This document shows positions 1 to 9,585 of a DNA stretch of 22,192 nt, piece after piece. The notes under the pieces are model-generated. The model searched no databases, was not told the origin of the DNA, and worked only from the letters and a program-made list of their open reading frames with translations. A program made the position numbers and the translations under genes. The DNA is from an uncultured Pelagibacteraceae bacterium (GTDB lineage: Bacteria; Pseudomonadota; Alphaproteobacteria; Pelagibacterales; Pelagibacteraceae). The stretch lies in NCBI GenBank assembly GCA_902533955.1, contig CACANV010000003.1:1-22192 (forward strand), given 5' to 3'. How positions within the stretch are numbered: position 1 is the stretch's first letter; each line of letters starts with the position of its first letter.

Positions 1-282
1 AATCTGAATTTTAAATTCAGAAAAAAAAATATGATAACCGATGTATTGTCGTTTCCATTGCAAAATAATAATAAAAAAAATATATATATTGGTGATATAG
101 CTATTTCTTATGAAATAGTTAATAAAAGATCAAAGAATTCAAATTTCTTTTTAGAATTTGATAAAATGTGGATACATGGGTATTTTCATTTAAATGGTTA
201 TGATCATAAAAAAATGAAAGATTTTAAAAAGATGACTAAAAAAGAAAACTTAGTTTTGAAATATTTTCATAAAATAAATTGA
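1..282 (+). CDS. ybeY: Endoribonuclease YbeY / rRNA maturation factor, C-terminal part
   Basis: YbeY is a zinc-dependent endoribonuclease that acts in 16S rRNA 3'-end maturation and ribosome quality control. The frame is open from base 1, and the first codons read LNFKFRKKNMITDVLSFP, matching the family motif (LN..yR..d..TDVLSFP). The start is therefore upstream of the window, and the ATG at 31 is internal. The zinc motif HGYFHLNGYDH follows, with its three histidines encoded at 175, 187 and 205. 93 codons are visible, against about 150-160 residues for the family. The stop TGA overlaps the TTG start of lnt by four bases, which implies translational coupling. In many alphaproteobacteria corC lies between ybeY and lnt; here it is absent. 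Identity is firm from the zinc motif. Confidence 0.93.
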   Translation, partial: NLNFKFRKKNMITDVLSFPLQNNNKKNIYIGDIAISYEIVNKRSKNSNFFLEFDKMWIHGYFHLNGYDHKKMKDFKKMTKKENLVLKYFHKIN

Positions 283-1829
283 CATCATTACTACAAAATA
301 AATTATTGATTTATATTTTACCTTTTTTAATAGGTTTGATTACTTCTTTTAGTCTTCCTCCATATAATTTTTTTTTTATAAATTTCTTTACGTATCCATT
401 ATTATTATTCTACCTATTATCAAATATTTCAAAAGGAAAATGGATATCATTTAATATTGGTTGGATGTTTGGATTTGGATATTTTATTTCTAATTTATAT
501 TGGATAACAAATTCCCTAACTTTTGAAGAAACTTTTAAACCTTTAATTCCATTTGCATTAATTTTAATTCCTTTATTTTTAGGAATTTTTTATGGATTAG
601 CTACATTTTTTTGTTCATTATTTAATTTTGAAAAAAATTTTTCTTCCTTGCTTATTTTTTCAGTTTTTTTTTCAATTATGGAATATTTAAGAAGTTTTAT
701 TTTTGGTGGTTTTCCATGGAACTTAATCTCTTATAGCATGACAGATTATTTGCAATCTCTTCAAATTTTATCATTCATTGGAACTTACTCATTTAATCTT
801 TTAAGTATTACTTTTTTTTCAATACCTACAATTATTTTTTTTAGTTACACAAAAAAATTGAAAATATTTTCACTAATATTTTCTATATTAGTTTTAATTA
901 TTAATTTTTTATACGGTGAATTAGTTATAAGGAAAAATGATAAAATAGATGAAATTAATTTAGGTTTTTCAATTAAGATTATTTCTCCAAAAATCGATAT
1001 TAATAGATTTTTTTTAAATGAAGGGCCTGAAAAAATAATTTTTGATTTGATAAAATTAAGTGAACCAGATATTTCGAAAAATACTATTTTTATTTTTCCT
1101 GAAGGAGTATTATCTAATGTCTATTTAAAAGATTTAAAAAATTACGATTACATATTTTCTAAAAATTTTTCAGAAAAGCACAAAATTGTATTAGGCATAA
1201 ATAGCTATGAAGACTCAAAAATATATAATTCAATGGTTGTTATAGATAATGATGTAAATATTTTGGGTAAGTATGATAAAAATAAATTGGTACCTTTTGG
1301 TGAATATTTACCTTATGAAAATTTATTAAGTAAATTTGGTTTTAAAAAAATTACTCAAGGTTATCAATCCTTTTCTCCAAATAGTAAAAGAAATGTAATA
1401 AATATCAATAATTATAATTTTATTCCTTTAATTTGTTATGAAATAATTTATTCAGGAAAAATTGATAATGCCGATCAGGATATTGATTTTATTCTTAATA
1501 TATCCGAAGATGGTTGGTTTGGGGACTCCGTTGGTCCTTATCAACATTTTTCACATTCAATATTTAGATCAATTGAAGAAGGAAAAAACCTTATTCGTTC
1601 TGCTAATAATGGTATTTCTGCATTCATCAATTCAAAAGGTCAGGTTATTAACAAAACTACAACAACTAAAAAGGGATTTATTGAGATTAAAAGTTTTAAA
1701 CAGCCTAATAAAACTCTATTTAGTTCTCATGGTAATAAGATCTTCTTTTATTTTTTAGTTTTTTATATTACGTTGATTTTTTTTTTAAAAAAAAGGAGAA
1801 AAAATAATGAAAGATTTTTTGTTTACTAG
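279..1829 (+). CDS. lnt: Apolipoprotein N-acyltransferase
   Basis: Lnt is an inner-membrane enzyme that N-acylates the lipid-modified cysteine of apolipoproteins, the last step of lipoprotein maturation. The 516 residues fit the family (about 510-540). The first ~210 residues are a chain of hydrophobic membrane segments. A nitrilase-type periplasmic domain follows, with the Glu-Lys-Cys triad visible: E275 in FPEGVL, K334 in [14 protein letters not shown] and C386 in PLICYE, almost the E. coli numbering (267/335/387). A final membrane helix (about residues 487-505) is followed by a lysine/arginine-rich tail. The start is TTG at 279, overlapping the ybeY stop (TTGA). The 3' end runs 23 bases into metK in another frame, so the three genes are probably co-transcribed. 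A-runs and T-runs of up to 10 bases occur without breaking the frame. Confidence 0.95.
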   Translation: MTSLLQNKLLIYILPFLIGLITSFSLPPYNFFFINFFTYPLLLFYLLSNISKGKWISFNIGWMFGFGYFISNLYWITNSLTFEETFKPLIPFALILIPLFLGIFYGLATFFCSLFNFEKNFSSLLIFSVFFSIMEYLRSFIFGGFPWNLISYSMTDYLQSLQILSFIGTYSFNLLSITFFSIPTIIFFSYTKKLKIFSLIFSILVLIINFLYGELVIRKNDKIDEINLGFSIKIISPKIDINRFFLNEGPEKIIFDLIKLSEPDISKNTIFIFPEGVLSNVYLKDLKNYDYIFSKNFSEKHKIVLGINSYEDSKIYNSMVVIDNDVNILGKYDKNKLVPFGEYLPYENLLSKFGFKKITQGYQSFSPNSKRNVININNYNFIPLICYEIIYSGKIDNADQDIDFILNISEDGWFGDSVGPYQHFSHSIFRSIEEGKNLIRSANNGISAFINSKGQVINKTTTTKKGFIEIKSFKQPNKTLFSSHGNKIFFYFLVFYITLIFFLKKRRKNNERFFVY

Positions 1830-2967
1830 TGAGTCAGTGTCTGAGGGACATCCAGATAAAGTCAGTGATAGAATTTCAGATATGGTTGTTGATACATATT
1901 TAAGTGCAGAACCTGTTCAATCAAGAGTAGGGTGTGAAACTTTAACGACGACAAACAAAGTTGTTTTAGCTGGAGAAGTAAGAGGACCTGAAATTAAAAA
2001 AGATGAATTAATTCAAAAAGTTAGAGATTGTATAAAAGATATTGGATATGACCAAGAAGGTTTTACATGGAAAGATAATACAAAAATAGAAAGTCATCTT
2101 CATGCACAATCTACAGATATAGCAATGGGAGTTGATGCATCAGGAAATAAAGATGAAGGTGCTGGAGACCAAGGGATAATGTTTGGTTATGCTTGCAATG
2201 AAACAGAAGTTTTAATGCCAGCTCCAATTCATTATTCACATAAAATTTTGCGACTTATGGCTGAAGATAGAAAATCAGGCAAATTAAAAAATATTGAACC
2301 AGATAATAAGAGTCAAATTACAATTGAATATAAAGATGGAAAACCTGCAAATGTAAAATCAGTAGTAATTTCAACTCAACACACGTCTGAAGTTAATCAA
2401 TCTCAAGTAAGAGAATTAGTAAAACCATACATAGAAAAATCTATCCCAAAACAACTTTTAAATGATTTAGATGAAAATGAAATTTATGTTAACCCGACTG
2501 GTAATTTTGTTATAGGTGGTCCAGATGGTGATGCAGGATTAACAGGAAGAAAAATAATTGTAGACACTTATGGAGGAGCAGCACCTCATGGTGGTGGAGC
2601 TTTTTCAGGTAAGGATCCCTCTAAAGTTGATAGATCAGCTGCTTACGCATCAAGATACTTAGCAAAAAATATAGTAGCCTCAAATATTGCTGATAAATGC
2701 TTAATACAATTAGCTTACGCAATTGGAGTTTCTAAACCTTTATCTATTTACGTAGATCTTTTTGATAATGATGAAGAGAAATGTAGGTATGTTGAAAAAT
2801 TAATTAGAGATAATTTTGATTTAAGCCCAAGAGGCATAAGAGAGATGTTAGGCTTAAACAAGCCAATATATCAAAAAACAGCTGCTTATGGACACTTTGG
2901 AAGAGATCCAGAGTCTGATGGATCATTTTCTTGGGAAAAAACAGATAAATCTAGTGTTTTTAAATAA
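1807..2967 (+). CDS. metK: S-adenosylmethionine synthetase (methionine adenosyltransferase)
   Basis: MetK makes S-adenosylmethionine from ATP and methionine in the cytoplasm. At 386 residues it is full length. Signature segments are GHPDKVSD (residues 14-21), the hexapeptide GAGDQG (118-123) that binds the adenine/phosphate region, and [19 protein letters not shown] (262-280), the P-loop-like segment with catalytic lysine. The start ATG is preceded by AGGAG at 1794-1798 with eight bases of spacing, one of the clearest ribosome binding sites in the window. It lies within the end of lnt, so there is no room for a SAM riboswitch directly upstream. The trmB and rimP genes that often follow in alphaproteobacteria are not here; a 97-base gap with a terminator separates metK from nusA. 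Confidence 0.97.
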   Translation: MKDFLFTSESVSEGHPDKVSDRISDMVVDTYLSAEPVQSRVGCETLTTTNKVVLAGEVRGPEIKKDELIQKVRDCIKDIGYDQEGFTWKDNTKIESHLHAQSTDIAMGVDASGNKDEGAGDQGIMFGYACNETEVLMPAPIHYSHKILRLMAEDRKSGKLKNIEPDNKSQITIEYKDGKPANVKSVVISTQHTSEVNQSQVRELVKPYIEKSIPKQLLNDLDENEIYVNPTGNFVIGGPDGDAGLTGRKIIVDTYGGAAPHGGGAFSGKDPSKVDRSAAYASRYLAKNIVASNIADKCLIQLAYAIGVSKPLSIYVDLFDNDEEKCRYVEKLIRDNFDLSPRGIREMLGLNKPIYQKTAAYGHFGRDPESDGSFSWEKTDKSSVFK

Positions 2968-2977
2968 GTAAATAAAG

Positions 2978-3005
2978 TTGAATATTTAAAAAAAATACAT
3001 ATATT
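2978..3005 (+). promoter_or_regulatory. Candidate promoter for the nusA operon
   Basis: TTGAAT at 2978-2983 and TATATT at 3000-3005 are separated by 16 bases, resembling a sigma-70 promoter (4/6 and 5/6 matches). Transcription would begin near 3012, upstream of the hairpin at 3028-3049. Any such transcript must cross the terminator before it reaches nusA. In this AT-rich DNA chance matches are common, so the call is tentative. Confidence 0.35.
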
Positions 3006-3027
3006 TCGGGTACATTGTTGAAATTTC

Positions 3028-3054
3028 AAAATGGGCCTCGGCCCATTTTTTTTT
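3028..3054 (+). terminator. Intrinsic terminator between metK and nusA, possible nusA leader attenuator
   Basis: ATGGGCC-TC-GGCCCAT (3031-3046) is a perfect inverted repeat. It can fold as a six-pair GC-rich stem with a CTCG tetraloop and is extended by AAA/TTT outside. The 3' arm runs into nine consecutive T (3046-3054). This is the most GC-rich spot in its surroundings and a textbook intrinsic terminator. The nusA ribosome binding site GGAAAG begins at 3055, the base after the T-run, and the start codon follows at 3065. No full promoter fits between the terminator and nusA. Either metK transcription partly reads through it, or it acts as a leader attenuator. Confidence 0.9.
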
Positions 3055-3064
3055 GGAAAGAAAA

Positions 3065-4618
3065 ATGTTAAACAGAAGAGCAGATAAATTAGAATTACTT
3101 AGGATTGCTGAAGCAGTAGCGTTAGAAAAATCTATTGATAAAGAATTAATTATAGATTCTATGGAAACTGGTATAGCAAAAGCAGCAAAATCTAAATTTG
3201 GACATGAAAATGATATTTCAGTTCAAATTAATAGGGATAGTGGTGATATTGGTATTTTTAGAAAATTACTAATAGTTGAGAAAACTGAAAATTCAAATTT
3301 AGAAATTACTTTACAAGATGCTCTTAAACTAGATAAAAATAATAAAGAAAAAAAAGTAGGAGATGAAATTCTTCAACCTTTACCTTCTTTCGACTTTGGA
3401 AGAATTGCGGCACAAACTGCTAAACAAGTAATTAGTTTTAATGTAAGAGAAGCAGAAAGAGAGAGACAGTATAACGACTTTAAAGATAAAAAAGATACTA
3501 TTTTAAGTGGAATAGTTAAAAGGATGGAATTTGGGAATGTTATAGTTGATCTTGGAAGAACTGAGGCAATTATTCAAAAAAATGAATTGATACCAAGAGA
3601 AAATATCAAAGCAGGAGATAGAGTAAAAGCATATTGTATGGATGTAAGAAGAGAACCCAGAGGTCAACAAATTTTTTTGTCTAGAGCTCATCCAAAATTT
3701 ATGGAAAAGTTATTTATTCAAGAAGTTCCCGAAATTTATGATGGTTTAATTGAAATAAAGTCTTCCTCAAGGGATCCTGGAAGTAGAGCAAAGATTTGTG
3801 TTAAAGCAATTGATACTTCTTTAGATCCTGTAGGTGCATGTGTAGGAATGAGAGGGAGTAGAGTCCAAGCAGTTGTAAATGAACTTCAAGGAGAAAAAAT
3901 TGATATAGTTAATTGGTCAGAGGATCCTGCGGTTGTAGTTGCAAATTCTCTTTCTCCAGCTGAAGTACAAAGAGTTAATGTCGATTATGAAGCTAAAAAA
4001 CTTGATGTAATATTAACTGAGGAAAATTTAAGTAAAGCAATTGGACGTAGAGGTCAAAATGTAAGATTGGCAACAAAGTTACTTAATTATGAAATAAATA
4101 TTATGACAGATCAAGAAGACTCTGAAAGAAGGCAATTAGAATTTAAGGAAAAAACAGATAATTTTGTGAAAAATTTGGAACTCGATGAGACTTTGGGCCA
4201 ACTTTTAGTTGCAGAAGGATTCTCGTCAATTGAAGATATTAAAGATAGCAAGCCTGATATTTTGCTAAAGATAGAAGGCATTGAAGAAGATACAGCAAAA
4301 GAACTAATTGATAGGGCAAAAGAATTTTATAAAAAGGACCAAGAAGAAATTGCTAATAGAATTAAGAAACTTGGTTTAGAAAATGACTTGATTAATCAAG
4401 AAGGTTTAACTCCTGGAATGCTAGTTACACTTGGTGAACAAAAAATTCTTACTTTAACAGATTTTGCAGATTTAGCTTCAGATGAATTAACAGGAAGCTA
4501 TGATTTAATTAAAGGTGAAAGAGTAAAAATTAAAGGATATTTAGAAGATTTTGCTCTTTCAAAAAAAGAAGCAGATGATTTAATAATGTCAGCAAGAAAT
4601 AAAATTTATAAAGATTGA
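3065..4618 (+). CDS. nusA: Transcription termination/antitermination factor NusA
   Basis: NusA binds RNA polymerase and nascent RNA, and controls pausing, intrinsic termination and antitermination. The order is: N-terminal polymerase-binding domain (residues ~1-130), S1 domain (~145-215, with GIVKRMEFGNVIVDLGRTEA), KH1 with VGACVGMRGSRV, KH2 with LSKAIGRRGQNVRLA, then two C-terminal acidic helix-hairpin-helix repeats, one containing LLVAEGFSSIEDI. I place the start at ATG 3065 (MLNRRADKLELLRIAEAVA), which matches alphaproteobacterial NusA N-termini and has GGAAAG at 3055-3060. The in-frame TTG at 3053 lies inside the terminator T-run and overlaps that site. This gives 517 residues. It heads the nusA-infB-rbfA-rpsO-pnp operon. 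The usual upstream partner rimP is absent. Confidence 0.96.
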   Translation: MLNRRADKLELLRIAEAVALEKSIDKELIIDSMETGIAKAAKSKFGHENDISVQINRDSGDIGIFRKLLIVEKTENSNLEITLQDALKLDKNNKEKKVGDEILQPLPSFDFGRIAAQTAKQVISFNVREAERERQYNDFKDKKDTILSGIVKRMEFGNVIVDLGRTEAIIQKNELIPRENIKAGDRVKAYCMDVRREPRGQQIFLSRAHPKFMEKLFIQEVPEIYDGLIEIKSSSRDPGSRAKICVKAIDTSLDPVGACVGMRGSRVQAVVNELQGEKIDIVNWSEDPAVVVANSLSPAEVQRVNVDYEAKKLDVILTEENLSKAIGRRGQNVRLATKLLNYEINIMTDQEDSERRQLEFKEKTDNFVKNLELDETLGQLLVAEGFSSIEDIKDSKPDILLKIEGIEEDTAKELIDRAKEFYKKDQEEIANRIKKLGLENDLINQEGLTPGMLVTLGEQKILTLTDFADLASDELTGSYDLIKGERVKIKGYLEDFALSKKEADDLIMSARNKIYKD

Positions 4619-4628
4619 GAGATGAGAA

Positions 4629-6851
4629 ATGGAAAAGAAAAAATTAAAATTATCAATTTCCGGAAGTTCCAAAAAAACTATTAGTAGTATTGAACAGGCT
4701 AAAACTCAATCTAAAAATACTGTTGTTATTGAAAAAAAAAATATAAGATTTCCTGGCAAGCCTAAATTCTCAAGACCAGGTGTAACTAGTGATAAATTTA
4801 AATCTAGCTCATCTTTTCCACAAAAAAAAACCAATTTCTCAAAACCTTCGACAAATGCAATATCCGATTTTGAAAGAAGAAAGCTCGCAGAGCAAAGAGC
4901 AACAAGAAGACTTAAAGGTGAAGCATCTCCAAAAGATACTAGACAAAGTAAAACAGGCGGCAAAAGAAGAGAGTTAAAATTAACAATATCTCGTGCATTA
5001 AGCGAAGGTGATATTGATACAAGATCAAGAAGTCTAGCATCTTTAAAAAGAGCCAGACAAAAAGAAAATAGAATTTTAAATAAAGACGAAAATAGAGAAA
5101 ATCTCAAACCAATAAAAAGAGACGTAAATATACCTGAGGTTATTACTATTAGAGAGTTAGCAAATAGAATGGCTGAACAATCTAGTAATATTATTAAGCA
5201 CTTATTAGGAATGGGTGTAACTGTTACAATAAATCATACAATAGATGCAGATACATCAGAGTATTTGGTAAAAGAATTTGGCCATAATCCAATTAAAGAA
5301 GAAAAAGCAGAGGAAATAATTGAAAAAATAAAAGAAGTTAAAACACAAAATTTAAAAAGTCGTGCACCTATTGTTACTGTGATGGGACATGTTGATCATG
5401 GAAAAACATCAGTATTAGATGTATTAAGAAAAGCAAATGTGGTTTCTGGCGAATTTGGAGGAATAACTCAACACATTGGGGCTTACCAAATTAATCATAT
5501 AAAAAATAAAATTACTTTTATTGATACACCTGGTCACGCAGCTTTCACAGAAATGAGAGCTAGAGGTTCTAAACTTACAGATATTGTAATTTTAGTTGTT
5601 GCAGCTGATGATGGAGTAAAACCACAAACTATTGAGTCAATTAAACATGCAAAAGCAGCAAAAGTACCAATAGTTGTAGCTATTAACAAATGCGACCTCC
5701 CAGAAGCTGATCCTCAAAAAATAAAAAATCAATTGTTAGAGTATGAATTAATAGCTGAAGATCTTTCAGGTGACACTTTGATGGTTGAAATTTCAACTAA
5801 AACAAAAAAAAACTTAGATAAATTAGTTGAGTCTGTTTTACTTCAAGCAGAACTATTGGATTTAAAAACTGATTTTGAAACAGACGCAAAAGGAATAGTT
5901 TTAGAATCAAAAATAGATATTGGTAGAGGACCAATTGTTAATGTTATAGTTACAGCTGGAACTTTAAAAAAAGGAGATTTTTTTGTTAGCGGGCTTAAAT
6001 GGGGAAAAGTGAGGGCAATAATAAATGATTTAGGAAAAAATATTGAAATGGCTGAACCAGCAACCCCTGCTGAGATTCTTGGCATCAATGGAGCTGCGAA
6101 AGCTGGCGATGATTTTATAGTTTTACAAAATGAGAAAGAGGCTAAGTCTTTATGTGATGCTAGAATTCAAGAGTCGAAAGAAGGAAAAAACCCAATGACT
6201 TTTGTTACGCAAGATTCTGCATTTAAAGATACAGTATCTGAAGAATTAAATATTATTATAAAGTCTGATGTTCATGGATCGTCAGAAGCTATTAAAAATG
6301 CGATAAATCAAATTAAACATGAAGAAGTGAAACCAAAAATTCTACTTTCTGACATTGGCATGGTTACTGAAACAGACATAACTTTGGCTAAAGCCTCAAA
6401 AGCAATTTTAATTGCATTTAATGTAAAACCAAGCAAAGAGGCAAAGAAAAGAGCTGAGCAAGAAAAAATTACAATCTCTTCATTTAATATAATTTATGAA
6501 GTTTTAGATTTTATTAAAGGTAAAATGTCTGGATTATTAACCCCTGAAATTGATGAAAAAGTTATTGGTACTGCAGAAATTTTAGAAATATTTAAAGTAT
6601 CTAAAGTTGGTAAAGTAGCTGGTTCAAAAGTTGTAGAAGGAGAGATAACACAAGATTCTCAAGCAAGAGTTATTAGAGATGGAACCATAATATTTAATGG
6701 AAAAATTGGATCAATTTTTAGAGAAAAAAATCAAACCAAACAAGTTTCTGCTGGTTTAGAATGTGGGATTGCTCTAAAAGACTTTGGAGACTTTCAAAAA
6801 AAGGATATCATAGAAGTTTATAATTCAACAGTTACAGAAAGAACAATTTAA
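4629..6851 (+). CDS. infB: Translation initiation factor IF-2
   Basis: IF-2 is the GTPase that brings initiator fMet-tRNA to the 30S subunit and promotes subunit joining. The N-terminal ~165 residues are a basic, low-complexity, lysine/arginine/serine-rich linker. An IF2-N domain follows (~170-215, VITIRELANRMAEQ). The G domain has G1 GHVDHGKT (253-260), G2 GGITQHIGAY, G3 DTPGH (299-303) and G4 NKCD (353-356). Domains II, III and the C-terminal fMet-tRNA-binding domain IV complete the protein. At 740 residues it is short for an alphaproteobacterium, because the N-terminal region is reduced. It starts 10 bases after nusA; the ylxR gene often found between them is missing. A run of ten A (about 4733-4742) is in frame, which speaks to homopolymer accuracy in this assembly. 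Confidence 0.97.
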   Translation: MEKKKLKLSISGSSKKTISSIEQAKTQSKNTVVIEKKNIRFPGKPKFSRPGVTSDKFKSSSSFPQKKTNFSKPSTNAISDFERRKLAEQRATRRLKGEASPKDTRQSKTGGKRRELKLTISRALSEGDIDTRSRSLASLKRARQKENRILNKDENRENLKPIKRDVNIPEVITIRELANRMAEQSSNIIKHLLGMGVTVTINHTIDADTSEYLVKEFGHNPIKEEKAEEIIEKIKEVKTQNLKSRAPIVTVMGHVDHGKTSVLDVLRKANVVSGEFGGITQHIGAYQINHIKNKITFIDTPGHAAFTEMRARGSKLTDIVILVVAADDGVKPQTIESIKHAKAAKVPIVVAINKCDLPEADPQKIKNQLLEYELIAEDLSGDTLMVEISTKTKKNLDKLVESVLLQAELLDLKTDFETDAKGIVLESKIDIGRGPIVNVIVTAGTLKKGDFFVSGLKWGKVRAIINDLGKNIEMAEPATPAEILGINGAAKAGDDFIVLQNEKEAKSLCDARIQESKEGKNPMTFVTQDSAFKDTVSEELNIIIKSDVHGSSEAIKNAINQIKHEEVKPKILLSDIGMVTETDITLAKASKAILIAFNVKPSKEAKKRAEQEKITISSFNIIYEVLDFIKGKMSGLLTPEIDEKVIGTAEILEIFKVSKVGKVAGSKVVEGEITQDSQARVIRDGTIIFNGKIGSIFREKNQTKQVSAGLECGIALKDFGDFQKKDIIEVYNSTVTERTI

Positions 6852-7217
6852 ATGACTAACTTAGGAAGGCCAATTACTCAAAGACAGTTAAGAGTGGGTG
6901 AAATGATAAAGCAGGCCTTAGGGATGCTTTTTATTAGAGATGAAGCAAAAATACCTAGTTTTTCTACAAAAGAAATTACAGTCACTGAAGTTAGAATGTC
7001 TCCTGATTTAAAAACAGCTAAAATATTTGTAATGCCTCTAGGTGGCAAAAATGTTGAAGAGGTAATTATAAGATTAAAAGAATTTTCATTTGTAATAAGA
7101 AAAGTTTTATCAAAAAAAATAGTAATGAAGTTTTTACCAAAACTTTATTTTGTAAAAGATGACTCTTTTGATTACGCTGAAAAAATTGAAAACTTAATAA
7201 AACAAACTAATAAGTAA
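6852..7217 (+). CDS. rbfA: 30S ribosome-binding factor A
   Basis: RbfA is a small KH-fold protein that binds the 30S subunit near helix 1 of 16S rRNA and is needed for late 30S maturation and cold adaptation. The 121 residues fit the family (110-140). N-terminal TQRQLRVGEMIKQAL and central ITVTEVRMSPDLKTAKIFV are typical (family pattern: R...I...l.......d.....vtvt.V..s.Dl..A.vyv). The ATG directly follows the infB stop (TAAATG, zero spacing), so the genes are translationally coupled. In most proteobacteria truB comes next; here rpsO follows directly. Confidence 0.93.
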   Translation: MTNLGRPITQRQLRVGEMIKQALGMLFIRDEAKIPSFSTKEITVTEVRMSPDLKTAKIFVMPLGGKNVEEVIIRLKEFSFVIRKVLSKKIVMKFLPKLYFVKDDSFDYAEKIENLIKQTNK

Positions 7218-7227
7218 GGATAAAATA

Positions 7228-7476
7228 ATGACAAAAAAAGCAAAAGAACTTGCAATTCATGAAAAGGACACTGGATCTTCTGAATTTCAAATTGCTCAAT
7301 TAACAGGAAAAATTGAGAATATATCAAAACATATTAAACAGTATAAGAAAGATAAACACTCATCATTGGGTTTATTAAGAGCGGTGAATAGAAGAAAAAA
7401 ATTATTGGACTATTTAAAGAAAAATAAAATTGAGTCTTATAAAGAAGTAATATCAAAATTAAATTTAAGGAAGTAA
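7228..7476 (+). CDS. rpsO: 30S ribosomal protein S15
   Basis: S15 is a primary binding protein of the 16S rRNA central domain. It is recognised from DTGSSEFQIAQLTGKI, the HSS.GLLRAVNRRKKLLDYL core and the end SKLNLRK. At 82 residues it is shorter at the N-terminus than the common 88-89. The usual HSRRGLL segment reads HSSLGLL, so two conserved basic residues near the rRNA-contacting loop are replaced, while the His and Ser are kept. A ribosome binding site AAGGA lies at 7216-7220, seven bases before the ATG. The gene abuts pnp without a gap. Confidence 0.95.
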   Translation: MTKKAKELAIHEKDTGSSEFQIAQLTGKIENISKHIKQYKKDKHSSLGLLRAVNRRKKLLDYLKKNKIESYKEVISKLNLRK

Positions 7477-9549
7477 ATGTTTAAAGTATATAAAAAAGAA
7501 ATTGAAGTAGCAGGAAAAAAGATAAGTTTAGAAACAGGAAAAATTGCAAGACAGGCAGATGGTGCAATTATTGCACAATGTGGAGAAACAGTAGTAATGG
7601 CAACTGTGGTGGGTGCTAAAAAAGTAAATCCTGAAATTGATTATTTTCCTTTATCAGTAAATTATCAAGAAAAGTATTATGCAGCAGGAAAAATTCCAGG
7701 AGGATATTTTAAAAGAGAAGCAAGGCCAACTGAAAGTGAAACACTTATTTCAAGATTAATAGATAGACCTATAAGACCATTATTTCCAGATGAATTTAAA
7801 AATGAAGTACAATTACTTCCAACAGTAATATCGTATGACAAAGAAAATGAAGCAGATATTTTATCAATAATTGCTTCATCAGCTGCGTTAGCAATCTCAG
7901 GCATGCCTTTCATGGGCCCTGTTGGAGCTTCTAGAGTTGGTTTTATTAAAGGAAAATATGTGCTTAATCCTTCAAAGAAAGAATTAGAAGAATCGAAATT
8001 AGATTTAGTTGTTGCTGGTACTAAAGATGCAGTTTTAATGGTAGAATCAGAAGCTAATGGTTTAACGGAAGAAGAAATGTTAAGTGCTGTAAAATTTGGA
8101 CATAAAGGTTTTGTTCCAATAATTGAGATGATAGAGCAACTTGCAAAAGAATGTAAAAAACCTGAATGGGTTGTAGAAAAAAAAGATCTTTCAGAAGTGA
8201 AAAAAAAACTTGAAGAAGAATTTACAGCTGATTTAAAAAAAGCTTTTGCTACAAAAGATAAACAGGACAGATCAAATCAAATTTCAGATATTACAGATAA
8301 AGCCAAAAAACTTTATGAAGGAAATGAAAATTATTCAGATTTAGATGTCAATTCTCAACTTAAAAATCTTGAAAAAATTATTGTAAGAACTGATATTTTA
8401 AAAAATAAGAATCGTATTGATGGCAGAGGGTTATCAGATGTAAGACCAATTGAATGTGAAGTTGGAATATTGCCTAGAGTTCATGGCTCAGCTTTATTTA
8501 CAAGAGGAGAAACTCAAGCGATAGTAACTACTACACTTGGAACTTCTGATGATGAACAAAGAATAGAAAGTTTAGAAGGATTACAAAGAGAAAGATTTAT
8601 GCTTCATTACAATTTTCCACCATTCTCAGTTGGTGAAACTGGAAGAATTGGAACTGGAAGAAGAGAAATTGGACATGGAAAACTTGCTTGGAGAGCAATT
8701 AATTTATCTTTACCTTCAAAAGAAATTTTCCCTTACACATTTAGAATAGTATCTGAAATCACAGAGTCTAATGGTTCATCTTCAATGGCAACTGTTTGTG
8801 GAACTTCTTTGGCATTAATGGATGCTGGGGTTCCAATTAAAGAGCCAGTTGCAGGTATTGCAATGGGATTAATTAAAGAAGGTGATGAGTTTAGTGTATT
8901 GTCAGATATTCTTGGAGATGAAGATCATTTAGGTGATATGGACTTTAAAGTTGCTGGAACTAAAGAAGGAATTACATCTCTTCAAATGGATATTAAGATT
9001 ACAGGTATTACTTTTGAAATTATGGAACAGGCTTTAAAACAAGCAAAAGATGGAAGAATTCACATCTTAGGCGAAATGAATAAAGCACTAGATAAATCTA
9101 GAGCAGAAGTTGGAAAACACACTCCAAAAATGGAAAAAATTACAGTTGATAAAAAAGATATTGCAGCCGTTATTGGTAAAGGTGGAGCGACAATTAGAGA
9201 AATTGTTGAGCACTCAGGTGCAAAAGTTGATGTTAATGATGAAGGTGTTGTAACAGTTGCTGCTCCAGATGAAGAGTCTAGAAATAAAGCAATGCAGATG
9301 ATCAAAGATATAACTGCAAAAGCTGAATTAAATAAGATTTACAACGGAAAAGTTATGAAAATTATGGAATTTGGCGCATTTGTTAACTTTTTAGGAAAAC
9401 AAGATGGACTTGTTCATATATCAGAACTTGCAGATAAAAGAGTTGCCAAAGTAACTGATGTTGTAAAGGAAGGTGATGAGGTAAAAGTTAAAGTTATTGG
9501 CTTTGATAGAGGAAAAGTTAAGCTATCTATTAAACAAGCAGCTGTTTAA
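7477..9549 (+). CDS. pnp: Polyribonucleotide nucleotidyltransferase (PNPase)
   Basis: PNPase degrades RNA 3' to 5' with phosphate, and is usually part of the degradosome. At 690 residues it has the complete family layout: first RNase PH-like domain (~1-140), helical linker, second RNase PH domain (~300-535), KH domain with GKGG at 567-570, and S1 domain (~620-690, [17 protein letters not shown]...DGLVHISEL). The catalytic segment [16 protein letters not shown] carries D481 and D487, matching E. coli D486/D492. The ATG follows the rpsO stop directly (TAAATG). There is thus no rpsO-pnp spacer, which in E. coli holds a terminator and the RNase III site used for pnp autoregulation. It is the last gene of the operon and is convergent with the next group. 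Confidence 0.97.
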   Translation: MFKVYKKEIEVAGKKISLETGKIARQADGAIIAQCGETVVMATVVGAKKVNPEIDYFPLSVNYQEKYYAAGKIPGGYFKREARPTESETLISRLIDRPIRPLFPDEFKNEVQLLPTVISYDKENEADILSIIASSAALAISGMPFMGPVGASRVGFIKGKYVLNPSKKELEESKLDLVVAGTKDAVLMVESEANGLTEEEMLSAVKFGHKGFVPIIEMIEQLAKECKKPEWVVEKKDLSEVKKKLEEEFTADLKKAFATKDKQDRSNQISDITDKAKKLYEGNENYSDLDVNSQLKNLEKIIVRTDILKNKNRIDGRGLSDVRPIECEVGILPRVHGSALFTRGETQAIVTTTLGTSDDEQRIESLEGLQRERFMLHYNFPPFSVGETGRIGTGRREIGHGKLAWRAINLSLPSKEIFPYTFRIVSEITESNGSSSMATVCGTSLALMDAGVPIKEPVAGIAMGLIKEGDEFSVLSDILGDEDHLGDMDFKVAGTKEGITSLQMDIKITGITFEIMEQALKQAKDGRIHILGEMNKALDKSRAEVGKHTPKMEKITVDKKDIAAVIGKGGATIREIVEHSGAKVDVNDEGVVTVAAPDEESRNKAMQMIKDITAKAELNKIYNGKVMKIMEFGAFVNFLGKQDGLVHISELADKRVAKVTDVVKEGDEVKVKVIGFDRGKVKLSIKQAAV

Positions 9550-9585
9550 TTGATTTCAGAGGCGTTTGGCAAAAGAAAAACCATT

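Noticed and set aside
1760..1806. SAM riboswitch upstream of metK
   Set aside because: The stretch is the coding end of lnt and shows no SAM aptamer-like pairing; only a ribosome binding site is present.
3053..3064. TTG start for nusA at 3053
   Set aside because: It lies in the terminator T-run and would overlap its own ribosome binding site; ATG 3065 matches NusA N-termini.
4706..5107. 133-residue minus-strand frame over infB
   Set aside because: It is antisense to the low-complexity basic linker of IF-2 and its composition mirrors that bias; no domain and no start context.
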